This document shows positions 1 to 6,415 of a stretch of 7,574 bases of DNA, piece after piece. Numbering within the stretch: position 1 is the stretch's first letter; every line of letters begins with the position of its first letter. The notes beneath the pieces were generated by a model that was not told the DNA's origin, searched no databases, and was given only the letters and a program-made list of their open reading frames with translations. Source of the stretch: Bacteroidota bacterium. GTDB taxonomy: Bacteria; Pseudomonadota; Alphaproteobacteria; Puniceispirillales; Puniceispirillaceae. The translations under genes and the position numbers were made by a program. Location of the stretch: positions 1-7,574 of the forward strand of contig JAACDV010000248.1 of assembly GCA_009936825.1 (NCBI GenBank). Reading direction: 5' to 3'.

Positions 1-421
1 GAAGCAACAGAGATTGATAGCCGTCATCGCTATCGCAGTGCTTTTGGCAAGCGCGATCTGGCTGGTTATGACCGCCCTTCGTGACAATATCGTGTTCTTT
101 TATACCCCGTCAGAATTGCCGACCGCGTCCGAAGGACGGGTGATCCGGCTTGGCGGGCTGGTTAAGAATGACAGTGTTTTCATCGACGGAATGCTGGCGC
201 GGTTCGTTGTCACCGATGGCGAGGCTGAAATTGCCGTCAGTTTTGATGGCGCGCTGCCAAGCCTGTTTCGCGAAGGTCAGGGTGTGGTTGCGACAGGAAA
301 AATCAACAATGGCGCGTTGCAGGCAAGCAATGTCCTTGCCAAGCATGACGAGACATACATGCCGCGTGAGGTCGCTGATTCTCTGCGTGAAAAAGGCGTC
401 TGGCAGGGCGAATCCGAATAG
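1..421 (+). CDS. ccmE: Cytochrome c maturation haem chaperone CcmE, 5'-truncated by window edge
   Basis: CcmE is a membrane-anchored periplasmic haem chaperone. It takes haem from CcmC/CcmD, binds it covalently and passes it to the CcmF/H ligase for attachment to apocytochrome c. The reading frame is open to the first bases of the window (K-Q-Q-R precedes the hydrophobic segment), so the true start lies upstream; the TTG at 14 is not taken as the start. Visible parts are one N-terminal transmembrane anchor (14 to about 75), the family signature FFYTPSEL, a beta-barrel OB-fold with RLGGLV and LFREGQGVV, and the haem-binding motif LAKHDETYMP. The haem-linking His is the codon at 344-346 and the conserved Tyr is at 356-358. 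The segment between YTP and the first barrel strand is shorter than in E. coli CcmE. The gene ends 18 bases from a convergent transporter, so no ccmF or ccmH follows it directly. Identification is firm. Confidence 0.95.
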   Translation, partial: KQQRLIAVIAIAVLLASAIWLVMTALRDNIVFFYTPSELPTASEGRVIRLGGLVKNDSVFIDGMLARFVVTDGEAEIAVSFDGALPSLFREGQGVVATGKINNGALQASNVLAKHDETYMPREVADSLREKGVWQGESE

Positions 422-439
422 CACCTGGTTGCAGCCTGC

Positions 440-1477
440 TTAGGGTTTGATGTCCGGGCCGTCTTCGTTCTGATTTCTCTGATCTTCGACATCAGAAATT
501 GCGACCGATGAAGCGGAAGCCGAGGCTGGCATTGGGGCCGCGCTCATAACTTCGACATTCTGCACGCGTTCGCGGTAAACGGTGTAAAGCCCGCCAACCA
601 GAATTAATCCCGTGCCAAACAGCGTGTAGAAATCCGGCCAGTCCTGCCAGATAATAATCCCCCAAACGACGGAAAACGGAACCGCGGTATATTCAAACGG
701 TGCAATGATAGAGGCCTCGGCCGAACGATAGGCATTGGATGACACCAAGGAAAGCAACAACACCGAAAGCGAGCAGATGAAAATATACACCAGCTCAGTC
801 TGGCCCGGAAATACCGGCGCTCGCAGCATGAAATCCAGCGTCATATTGTCCGACGGTGCGCGCGGTATCAGCCAGTTAATCAGCAATATCGGCGCTGATG
901 CGAGAACATAAGCAAGGTGTTGAACCATGGTCAAAGCCGGCAAATCACCAACCGCCTTTAGCCGCCGTGTCCAGATTTGAAACAGCGCATAAGCCAGCGC
1001 CGAGCCAAACACAATCACCGTTTCAATTTGAAAAGACTCGCTCCCGGGGCGGATGATCACCAACACCCCAACCATTCCCATAAATACCGAGAGCAACCGG
1101 TGAAAGCCGATTTTCTCGCCAAGTAACGGCACCGACAAAAGGGTGATCAGCAACGGAGACACAAAGAAAATGGCTACTGCCATCGATAATGACAGGGTGC
1201 CAAGCGGCAAAAAGAACAACCCCATCGCCACAACCAGACACAAACCGCGCCCGAAAAATTGCCAGAATGCCCATGCAGGCAAGCGCAGCATCGAGGTGAA
1301 CCCCTTGCTGAAGACCAACATGAAGCCAAGGACTATCAAACCACGAATAAAGGTAATTTCAAAAAGAGGTAGATTGGCGCTCATCAGTTTGATCAACGCA
1401 TCATTCAACGGAATGACAGCCATACCAAGTGCCAGCAGCGCCAGTGCGACAGAAGGACGTTGCAACCAAGGGCTCAT
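440..1477 (-). CDS. EamA/DMT-superfamily transporter with hydrophilic C-terminal tail
   Basis: This is an inner-membrane carrier of the drug/metabolite transporter superfamily. Its 345 residues contain two EamA repeats, roughly 10-142 and 152-302, together giving about ten hydrophobic helices. Typical family segments are visible: the first-repeat end (LSMAVAIFFVSPLLITLL, LLGEKIG, VGVLVIIRPG) and the second-repeat end (SIIAPFEYTAVPFSVVWG, GLILVGGLY). The substrate cannot be read from sequence; relatives move amino acids, riboflavin, S-adenosylmethionine, nucleotides or drugs. After the last helix there is a soluble tail of about 43 residues, rich in Ala/Ser and then acidic and polar (VEDQRNQNEDGPDIKP), longer than usual for the family. 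The ATG at 1477 is preferred over an in-frame GTG at 1483 because the GGAG at 1486-1489 lies 8 bases before the ATG but only 2 before the GTG. The gene converges with ccmE and diverges from the GFA-family gene. Confidence 0.88.
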   Translation of the reverse strand: MSPWLQRPSVALALLALGMAVIPLNDALIKLMSANLPLFEITFIRGLIVLGFMLVFSKGFTSMLRLPAWAFWQFFGRGLCLVVAMGLFFLPLGTLSLSMAVAIFFVSPLLITLLSVPLLGEKIGFHRLLSVFMGMVGVLVIIRPGSESFQIETVIVFGSALAYALFQIWTRRLKAVGDLPALTMVQHLAYVLASAPILLINWLIPRAPSDNMTLDFMLRAPVFPGQTELVYIFICSLSVLLLSLVSSNAYRSAEASIIAPFEYTAVPFSVVWGIIIWQDWPDFYTLFGTGLILVGGLYTVYRERVQNVEVMSAAPMPASASASSVAISDVEDQRNQNEDGPDIKP

Positions 1478-1485
1478 CGGCACTG

Positions 1486-1489
1486 CTCC
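1486..1489 (-). promoter_or_regulatory. Shine-Dalgarno that decides the start of the first DMT transporter
   Basis: Read on the - strand this is GGAG. It is 8 bases before the ATG at 1477, a normal spacing, and only 2 bases before the alternative GTG at 1483. It therefore supports the ATG. Confidence 0.6.
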
Positions 1490-1664
1490 AACAGCAGGTG
1501 ATCAATAACTATTACCGGCCTATCAGGAAAAAATTCCGAGTGAAAGCAAATTGTGCGGATAAAAGCGAAGTCAGGCCGGAATACGCTGGCGGGAAATATA
1601 TAAATCCGGCCTATACTTTCCGAACCACCAGATTGCGCAGCAAAAAAACGAGAGGGACCCGCTC

Positions 1665-2039
1665 ATGCCGATTCAAAAAGGAACCTGTCATTGCGGTAAG
1701 GTAGTATTTGAGATTCACGCCGAAATTCAGGATTTCAGGCGTTGCAACTGTTCGATCTGTCGGCGCAAAGGCGCGATTATGTGCACCGCCCATAAGGACG
1801 AATTCAAGCTGATATCAGGCGAGGATAATCTTAGCCTTTATCAATGGAACACCAATACCGCCCGGCATTATTTCTGCAAAACCTGCGGAATCTATACGCA
1901 TCACTGGCGGCGCAGCAAACCCGAATTTGGCTATAATCTGGGAGGTATTGACGGCGTTGATATGGATAAGATCGGGCCGGTTTCAACAGTAAACGGCGCG
2001 GCCATGAGCTTTGCTAGCAAATCCGCATCTGCAAAATAA
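1665..2039 (+). CDS. GFA/CENP-V-family zinc-binding protein
   Basis: This small cytoplasmic protein of 124 residues belongs to the GFA (glutathione-dependent formaldehyde-activating enzyme)/CENP-V fold family. The cysteine ligands are all visible: CHC at 8-10, CNCSIC at 27-32, and FCKTCG with Cys71 and Cys74. These correspond to the structural and the labile zinc sites of the family. Early work assigned formaldehyde-glutathione condensation to the Paracoccus member, but that activity is doubtful for the family as a whole, so no reaction is claimed here. Length is normal for single-domain members. The start is supported by AGAGGGA at 1651-1657, 7 bases before the ATG. The last 26 bases overlap the 3' end of the opposing methyltransferase gene, and the C-terminal residues in the overlap (AKSASAK-like, low complexity) are probably not part of the fold. 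Confidence 0.88.
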   Translation: MPIQKGTCHCGKVVFEIHAEIQDFRRCNCSICRRKGAIMCTAHKDEFKLISGEDNLSLYQWNTNTARHYFCKTCGIYTHHWRRSKPEFGYNLGGIDGVDMDKIGPVSTVNGAAMSFASKSASAK

Positions 2040-2667
2040 AGGCAGTATCATCGGCGTGCGCAATATCGCTGCCATCATAGATTGGCACTTCGCAAAGCCG
2101 GACCTCTTCAATACCGCCGGCCTCTTCCATGGCGCGTAGCGTGGCGGCGAAATCATGCGCGGCGAAATGCGCCGCATTCACCCCAATCGCAGCAATGCCG
2201 CCAGACTTTCCATGCATCATCAAGGTGGTAAGCGGGTCCGGCCCAAGATGGCCGTGGGTGAAGGTACCCGCGCTAACAATGGCCGCATACCCTTTCGGCA
2301 AATGACTGAAATCAGTGGTTAAATCAGCATTATACAGGTTGGCATAATCGCCCTTTGCCTGCGCCTGCTCCAGCATTTCGGGCGAAATATCGACACCATC
2401 AATGACAGCATCCGGCATCACATTATGAAGTTCAGCCGCCACCAGCCCGGTGCCGCAGCCAATATCCAGAATAGGGCCTTCGGGAAGATCCAAAGCGGCC
2501 AGCGCAGCGGCAATTCTGGCAGGATAAATATAGCCAAGACCAGCGGCAAAGGCGCTGTCGTAATGCGCCGCAAAATCCCGGTAATACAGCTTGTGATCGG
2601 CCGGTGTCTGCAGGGCATATGCACCTTGCAGCCACGCCTCAGCAATTTCATCGTTATTCGCCGCCAT
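2014..2667 (-). CDS. METTL27-like class I SAM-dependent methyltransferase
   Basis: This is a predicted cytoplasmic S-adenosylmethionine-dependent methyltransferase of 217 residues with a Rossmann-type class I fold. Motif I is ILDIGCGTG at 66-74. The acidic residue that binds the SAM ribose is Asp93 in DGVDISPEML, and the adenine-contacting acidic position is near Asp115 (NADLTTDF). The N-terminal block GAYALQTPADHKLYYRDFAAHYD and the segment AGTFTHGHLGP resemble proteins related to human METTL27 (WBSCR27). The substrate of bacterial members is unknown to me, and a small molecule is more likely than protein or RNA. The ATG at 2667 is preceded on its strand by AAGG, 7 bases upstream. It is the last gene of the transporter-dehydrogenase-methyltransferase set, 37 bases after the dehydrogenase stop, and its 3' end runs 26 bases into the convergent GFA-family gene. 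Confidence 0.87.
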   Translation of the reverse strand: MAANNDEIAEAWLQGAYALQTPADHKLYYRDFAAHYDSAFAAGLGYIYPARIAAALAALDLPEGPILDIGCGTGLVAAELHNVMPDAVIDGVDISPEMLEQAQAKGDYANLYNADLTTDFSHLPKGYAAIVSAGTFTHGHLGPDPLTTLMMHGKSGGIAAIGVNAAHFAAHDFAATLRAMEEAGGIEEVRLCEVPIYDGSDIAHADDTAFILQMRIC

Positions 2668-2704
2668 CCCCTAACCTTGCTGTTTATTAGTTTGTTCCGA
2701 CACC

Positions 2705-4147
2705 CTAATCGCCAACAATGCCGCTGATGGTTTTGATTTCGAGGAATTCTTCAATCCCCCAAACCCCGCCTTCACGGCCAACGCCGGATTGTTTATACCC
2801 GCCAAATGGCGCTCCGGACACGCGGCTCGCCCCATTCACCTGAACCATTCCCGCGCGAAGCTGGCCAGCAACACGGCGCGCACGCGAAGCGCTGCCCGTC
2901 TGCACATAGGCCGCCAGTCCGTATGGGGTGTCATTGGCAAGCTGGATCGCGTCTTCTTCGGTATCGAACGGCATCATTGAGAGCACCGGACCGAAAATTT
3001 CCTCGCGCATCACTGTCATCTCATGGGCAACATCGGCAAAGACTGTCGGCCGCACGAACCATCCGCGGTTTAGTCCTTCGGGACGGCCAAGCCCCCCTGC
3101 AACCAGCCGCGCACCTTCATCAATGCCAGCCTGAATGAGCGACTGCACCTTATCGAACTGCGCCTGTGAGACCAGCGGACCAAGATGATCGCCGGGCTTG
3201 CTTGGCAGGTCAACTAGCGTTGCATTCGCAGTAGCCGCGGCAACCTCAACGGCCTGATCATAGACGCTGCGTTCAACCAGCATCCGCGTGGCGGCGTTAC
3301 AGGACTGGCCGGTATTGGCAAAACAAAAGCTAGCCCCGCGCGCCACTGCCGCTTCAAGATCGCTATCGGCAAAGACAATATTGGGCGATTTTCCGCCAAG
3401 TTCCAGCGAAACAGTTTTGATAGTATCAGCGGCCGCTTTGCTTATCAGAATTCCGGCGCGCGTCGATCCGGTAAAAGAGACAACATCAATATCGGGATGC
3501 GCTGATAAAATACTGCCAACGCCGCCACCATCGCCATTCACCATGTTGAACACACCGGCGGGAACCCCTGCCTCATGCATGATATCGGCGAAAACAATGC
3601 TGGACATGGGAGCAATTTCGGACGGCTTTAACACCATCGTACAGCCAGCGGCCAGCGCCGCACCAACCTTTAGCGCAACCTGATTCATCGGCCAGTTCCA
3701 CGGGGTGATCAGCGCCGCAACGCCGGCAGCCTCATAAACCAGATCCTGACCTTCCATTCCGGGGCGAAGCGGATGCTGCCACTCAAACTTATCCAGCGAG
3801 CGAATAAAGGCTTTCAGATGGCCGGTTCCCGATGCCGCCTGATCGGCGAGTGACATATCAATAGGCGCGCCCATTTCATTGGAAATAGCCTCTGCCATCT
3901 CCACGGTGCGTGCCTTATAGACCTCAACAATGGATTTCAACAGCTCGCTACGCTGGGCTGGTGTAGTCATGGACCATGATGCAAACGCACCACGCGCCGC
4001 CGCAATTGCAGCTTCGGCATCGCCAACTCCGCCTAGGGAAATTGTCGCATACGGCTCTTCGGTAGCTGGATTATAAACCGGAAAATCCGTTCCGTCCTTT
4101 GGTGCTACCCATTCGCCATTAATGTAGAAATTGCGCTTGTCGATCAT
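2705..4147 (-). CDS. NAD(P)+-dependent aldehyde dehydrogenase, CddD-like branch
   Basis: This is an aldehyde dehydrogenase of 480 residues, full length for the superfamily, oxidising an aldehyde to the carboxylic acid with NAD(P)+. All key elements are present: PWNWP with catalytic Asn151, KPSE at 174-177 for cofactor binding, FTGSTRAG at 225-232, general base Glu249 in LELGGKSP, nucleophile Cys283 in GQSCNAATR, and Glu383 in EEIFGPV. The GQSCNAATR context and overall character recall the branch containing Rhodococcus CddD (6-oxolauric acid dehydrogenase), but the true substrate is not readable. The ATG at 4147 is chosen over the upstream in-frame TTG at 4162 because GAGGGA (4155-4160) sits 7 bases before the ATG and overlaps nothing else useful. 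It follows the second DMT transporter by 15 bases and precedes the methyltransferase by 37, so co-transcription is likely. Confidence 0.93.
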   Translation of the reverse strand: MIDKRNFYINGEWVAPKDGTDFPVYNPATEEPYATISLGGVGDAEAAIAAARGAFASWSMTTPAQRSELLKSIVEVYKARTVEMAEAISNEMGAPIDMSLADQAASGTGHLKAFIRSLDKFEWQHPLRPGMEGQDLVYEAAGVAALITPWNWPMNQVALKVGAALAAGCTMVLKPSEIAPMSSIVFADIMHEAGVPAGVFNMVNGDGGGVGSILSAHPDIDVVSFTGSTRAGILISKAAADTIKTVSLELGGKSPNIVFADSDLEAAVARGASFCFANTGQSCNAATRMLVERSVYDQAVEVAAATANATLVDLPSKPGDHLGPLVSQAQFDKVQSLIQAGIDEGARLVAGGLGRPEGLNRGWFVRPTVFADVAHEMTVMREEIFGPVLSMMPFDTEEDAIQLANDTPYGLAAYVQTGSASRARRVAGQLRAGMVQVNGASRVSGAPFGGYKQSGVGREGGVWGIEEFLEIKTISGIVGD

Positions 4148-4154
4148 GGTTCTG

Positions 4155-4160
4155 TCCCTC
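4155..4160 (-). promoter_or_regulatory. Shine-Dalgarno that decides the start of the aldehyde dehydrogenase
   Basis: On the - strand this reads GAGGGA, 7 bases before the ATG at 4147. It lies inside the longer frame that would begin with TTG at 4162, so it argues for the shorter protein of 480 residues. Confidence 0.7.
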
Positions 4161-4162
4161 AA

Positions 4163-5131
4163 TTAGCGAAGCTGCGATTTATGACGATCGGCAAGATAAA
4201 TGCCGCCAAGCACCATGGCCAGTGAAATTCCATGATAAATATACAAGGTCTCAGCTAGAAATAAAACCGCCATGAACGCCGAGAACACCGGCACCAAATT
4301 AACATAGAGACCAGCCCGGTTCGCCCCCGCAATTTCAACCCCGCGCATAAAGAAAATTTGCGCCAGCATTGACGGAAAAATCGCGCTATATCCCACATAG
4401 GCAAGCCCCTTGACGCTGGGCAAAACCAACGCGCCCTGCCAATATTCCACCGCCACCAGCACGCCCAGAACCAGCGTTGCCGGAACCGCAAAAAACGACA
4501 GCATCAGCACCGCAGGCATGGCAATTCGCCGACCCAAACCGGCGGTGTATCCGCCGTAGCAAAGGCACGCAACCAGCATCAGAATATCGCCGACATTAAA
4601 CTGCATGGCGCGCAGCACTTCGAGTTGGCCGCCGCTGACCAGCACCACAACACCAACCAGCGAAAGTGCCAGTCCGGCAAGCTGAAGACGGCTAATCCGG
4701 ATGCCAAACAACACCAGACTGATCAGCATAACAAGGGCCGGAATCGAGCTTTGCGTAATACCAAGATTAACCGCGGTGGTATATTGGGCAGCCAGCAGAA
4801 AGAAGGCGGTGAAACCGGCCATCCCCGCACCGCCCATCAAGGCAACCCAGCCAAGTCGCGCCCGCACCTTTGAGAATTCGATGCGCAACTGGCGGTGATA
4901 AATCACCCATAAAATGGTAACGCAGGTAAGCCAGCGCAGCCCCATCATCAACATTGGCGATACCTCGCCAACCGACAGACGGGCCACGATCGTGTGCCCG
5001 GCCCACATCATCGACGCCATCGCCAAAGAAAAATGCGCGTTATTCCAAAGCTTTATCAGAAACAAGAGGTTAGGTCCGATGCAGGTAATATTCAGCCCGT
5101 CCAAGCTGGCATCAGAACCCAACGCAAGCAA
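4163..5131 (-). CDS. EamA/DMT-superfamily transporter, start uncertain
   Basis: This inner-membrane transporter has two EamA repeats and about ten helices; the substrate is unknown. From the longest frame (322 residues), the first repeat spans about 30-168, with MWAGHTIVARLSVGEVSP, NLGITQSSIPALVML and LAGLALSLVGVVVLVSGG. The second spans about 182-314, with NRAGLYVNLVPVFSAFMAVLFLAE and a final helix. The fragment KLWNN just before helix 1 matches the usual N-terminus of such carriers, so the real start is probably 5-10 residues upstream of it. No ATG exists there: candidates are TTG at 5131, 5122, 5104 or 5065, and the first ATG (5020) would cut into helix 1. None has a convincing Shine-Dalgarno, and an in-frame stop closes the frame upstream of 5131. 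It appears to be the first gene of an operon with the aldehyde dehydrogenase and methyltransferase, and diverges from the ammonia-lyase gene. Confidence 0.86.
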   Translation of the reverse strand: MLALGSDASLDGLNITCIGPNLLFLIKLWNNAHFSLAMASMMWAGHTIVARLSVGEVSPMLMMGLRWLTCVTILWVIYHRQLRIEFSKVRARLGWVALMGGAGMAGFTAFFLLAAQYTTAVNLGITQSSIPALVMLISLVLFGIRISRLQLAGLALSLVGVVVLVSGGQLEVLRAMQFNVGDILMLVACLCYGGYTAGLGRRIAMPAVLMLSFFAVPATLVLGVLVAVEYWQGALVLPSVKGLAYVGYSAIFPSMLAQIFFMRGVEIAGANRAGLYVNLVPVFSAFMAVLFLAETLYIYHGISLAMVLGGIYLADRHKSQLR

Positions 5132-5227
5132 GAAGATAGTGCTTAAAGGGGCAAATTACGGCATACTGGCGGACCGTCTGAACAATGCGGCGGCTTTAGT
5201 GTCCCGGAAGGCAGAAGGATAGGATTT

Positions 5228-6376
5228 ATGGACCAGTATCTTTTATCGGCGGCTAGCGCGGGCGGCTTTGAGTGTAGCGCTAACCGATCGCATGGGACGG
5301 CGGCTTTTCCTAACCGTGCAGGGTCGCTGGATGCCCCGATTATGGATGCGGCCTATGCCGAGATTTCCTCATGGGATCATTACGCCCCTACGCCGCTTTA
5401 TGATTTGCCTGAAATTGCCGCAGCGACTGGCGTCGCCCGCGTGGTGTTTAAGGATGAGGCTCCGCGTTTCGGCCTTGGCTCATTCAAGGCGCTTGGCGGG
5501 GCTTATGCCGTTGCCCAACTGGTCCGCACAACCGTTCAAAACGGCGCAAATCCAAGCGATATTACCGTTGCCACCGCCACCGACGGCAATCATGGAAGAT
5601 CGGTTTCTTGGGGGGCCGCGCGTGCCGGATGCTCTGCTAAAATCTATATTCACGAGCATGTAAGCACCGCGCGCGAAACCGCAATGCAGGATCTTGGCGC
5701 AGACGTCATTCGCATTAACGGGAATTACGAAGCCTCGCTTGCCGCCTGTAAGTCCGATGCCGATAAGCATGGCTGGCAGATTGTGTCCGACACATCGTGG
5801 CCGGGCTATCATGATATTCCGCTGCAAGTAATGGCCGGATATACGGTTATGGCACGCGAAATTCTGGCACAGCTGGACGGCGTTGCCCCCAGCCATGCGT
5901 TCCTACCCTGCGGGGTTGGCGGTCTGGCGGCTGGCATTATCGCCCCACTATGGCAGGCAGCCGGTGCTGATCTGGGGCGGATGATCGCGGTTGAATCGAA
6001 CATGTCCAGCTGCATGAAAAACAGCATTGTCGCTGGCCAACCAACGCCGGTTAACATCACCAGTGAAACGCTGATGGCGGGCCTGTCCTGCGGCGAGGTA
6101 TCCGATGTCGCTTGGGATATCCTGCATCAGACGCTCAGCCATTGCGTGACAATCGGCGATGATGCGGTCCAGCCGTTAATGCGCTGGTTTTACCAACGCA
6201 GCCCCTCAATTGAGGCAGGCGAATGTTCAACATCCGGACTGACGGCGCTGTTGCAGGCGCATGCCAACGATGCGGCATGGCAATCAATGGGGTGTGATGG
6301 ACATTCAGTGATCCTGCTTTTGGGAACAGAGGGCGCAACCGATCCAGATTTTTATGCCCAGACGCTGGCACCATAA
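5228..6376 (+). CDS. dpaL: PLP-dependent diaminopropionate ammonia-lyase-like enzyme
   Basis: This is a fold-type II pyridoxal-phosphate enzyme. The family reaction is alpha,beta-elimination of 2,3-diaminopropionate to pyruvate and two ammonia, in the cytoplasm. Its 382 residues are slightly fewer than in E. coli YgeX/DpaL. Collinear landmarks are YAPTPL at 52-57, KDEAPRFGLGSFKALGGAYA with the PLP Lys87 (E. coli Lys77), TATDGNHGR with Asp119 (E. coli Asp120, proposed base for the D-isomer), SDTSWPGY with Asp188 (E. coli Asp189), the phosphate-binding GVGGLAAG at 229-236, AGLSCGE at 284-290, and LLGTEGATD near the end. The E. coli motif SGESGAVG appears here as AGECSTSG (Cys333). Retention of both proposed catalytic bases supports the assignment, but a related serine/threonine dehydratase-like specificity is possible. 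The start is set by AAGGA at 5215-5219, 8 bases before the ATG. The gene is monocistronic here, divergent from the DMT operon and convergent with the FMN dehydrogenase gene. Confidence 0.85.
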   Translation: MDQYLLSAASAGGFECSANRSHGTAAFPNRAGSLDAPIMDAAYAEISSWDHYAPTPLYDLPEIAAATGVARVVFKDEAPRFGLGSFKALGGAYAVAQLVRTTVQNGANPSDITVATATDGNHGRSVSWGAARAGCSAKIYIHEHVSTARETAMQDLGADVIRINGNYEASLAACKSDADKHGWQIVSDTSWPGYHDIPLQVMAGYTVMAREILAQLDGVAPSHAFLPCGVGGLAAGIIAPLWQAAGADLGRMIAVESNMSSCMKNSIVAGQPTPVNITSETLMAGLSCGEVSDVAWDILHQTLSHCVTIGDDAVQPLMRWFYQRSPSIEAGECSTSGLTALLQAHANDAAWQSMGCDGHSVILLLGTEGATDPDFYAQTLAP

Positions 6377-6390
6377 GGCGATATCAGAGG

Positions 6391-6415
6391 GCTGAAAGAT
6401 TTTGGCTATTTCAGC
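6391..6415. terminator. Inverted repeat between convergent genes, possible bidirectional terminator
   Basis: A perfect 7-base stem, GCTGAAA (6391-6397) paired with TTTCAGC (6409-6415), encloses an 11-base loop. It lies just after the lyase stop and covers the stop codon of the opposing FMN dehydrogenase (6406-6408). There is no clear U-run on either side and the stem has only three G-C pairs, so intrinsic termination would be weak. It may act only as a stabilising 3' hairpin. Confidence 0.3.

Noticed and set aside
14..421. TTG at 14 as the start of ccmE
   Set aside because: The frame is open to the window edge with basic residues (KQQR) before the membrane anchor, as expected for a CcmE N-terminus. 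The gene is simply cut by the edge.
422..439. Terminator between ccmE and the convergent transporter
   Set aside because: The 18-base gap shows no stable stem and no T-run.
1526..1535. GGAA-A-run-TTCC palindrome in the intergenic region as a terminator or operator
   Set aside because: The arms are only four bases and the centre is a plain A-run; this is expected by chance in AT-rich DNA.
3288..3683. Open frame of 131 codons opposite the aldehyde dehydrogenase
   Set aside because: It is antisense to a well-supported enzyme, has no recognisable domain or ribosome site, and reflects the codon bias of the real gene.
5480..5896. Open frame of 138 codons opposite the ammonia-lyase gene
   Set aside because: It is a shadow of the real gene; the product resembles no family I know, while the + strand frame holds all PLP-enzyme motifs.
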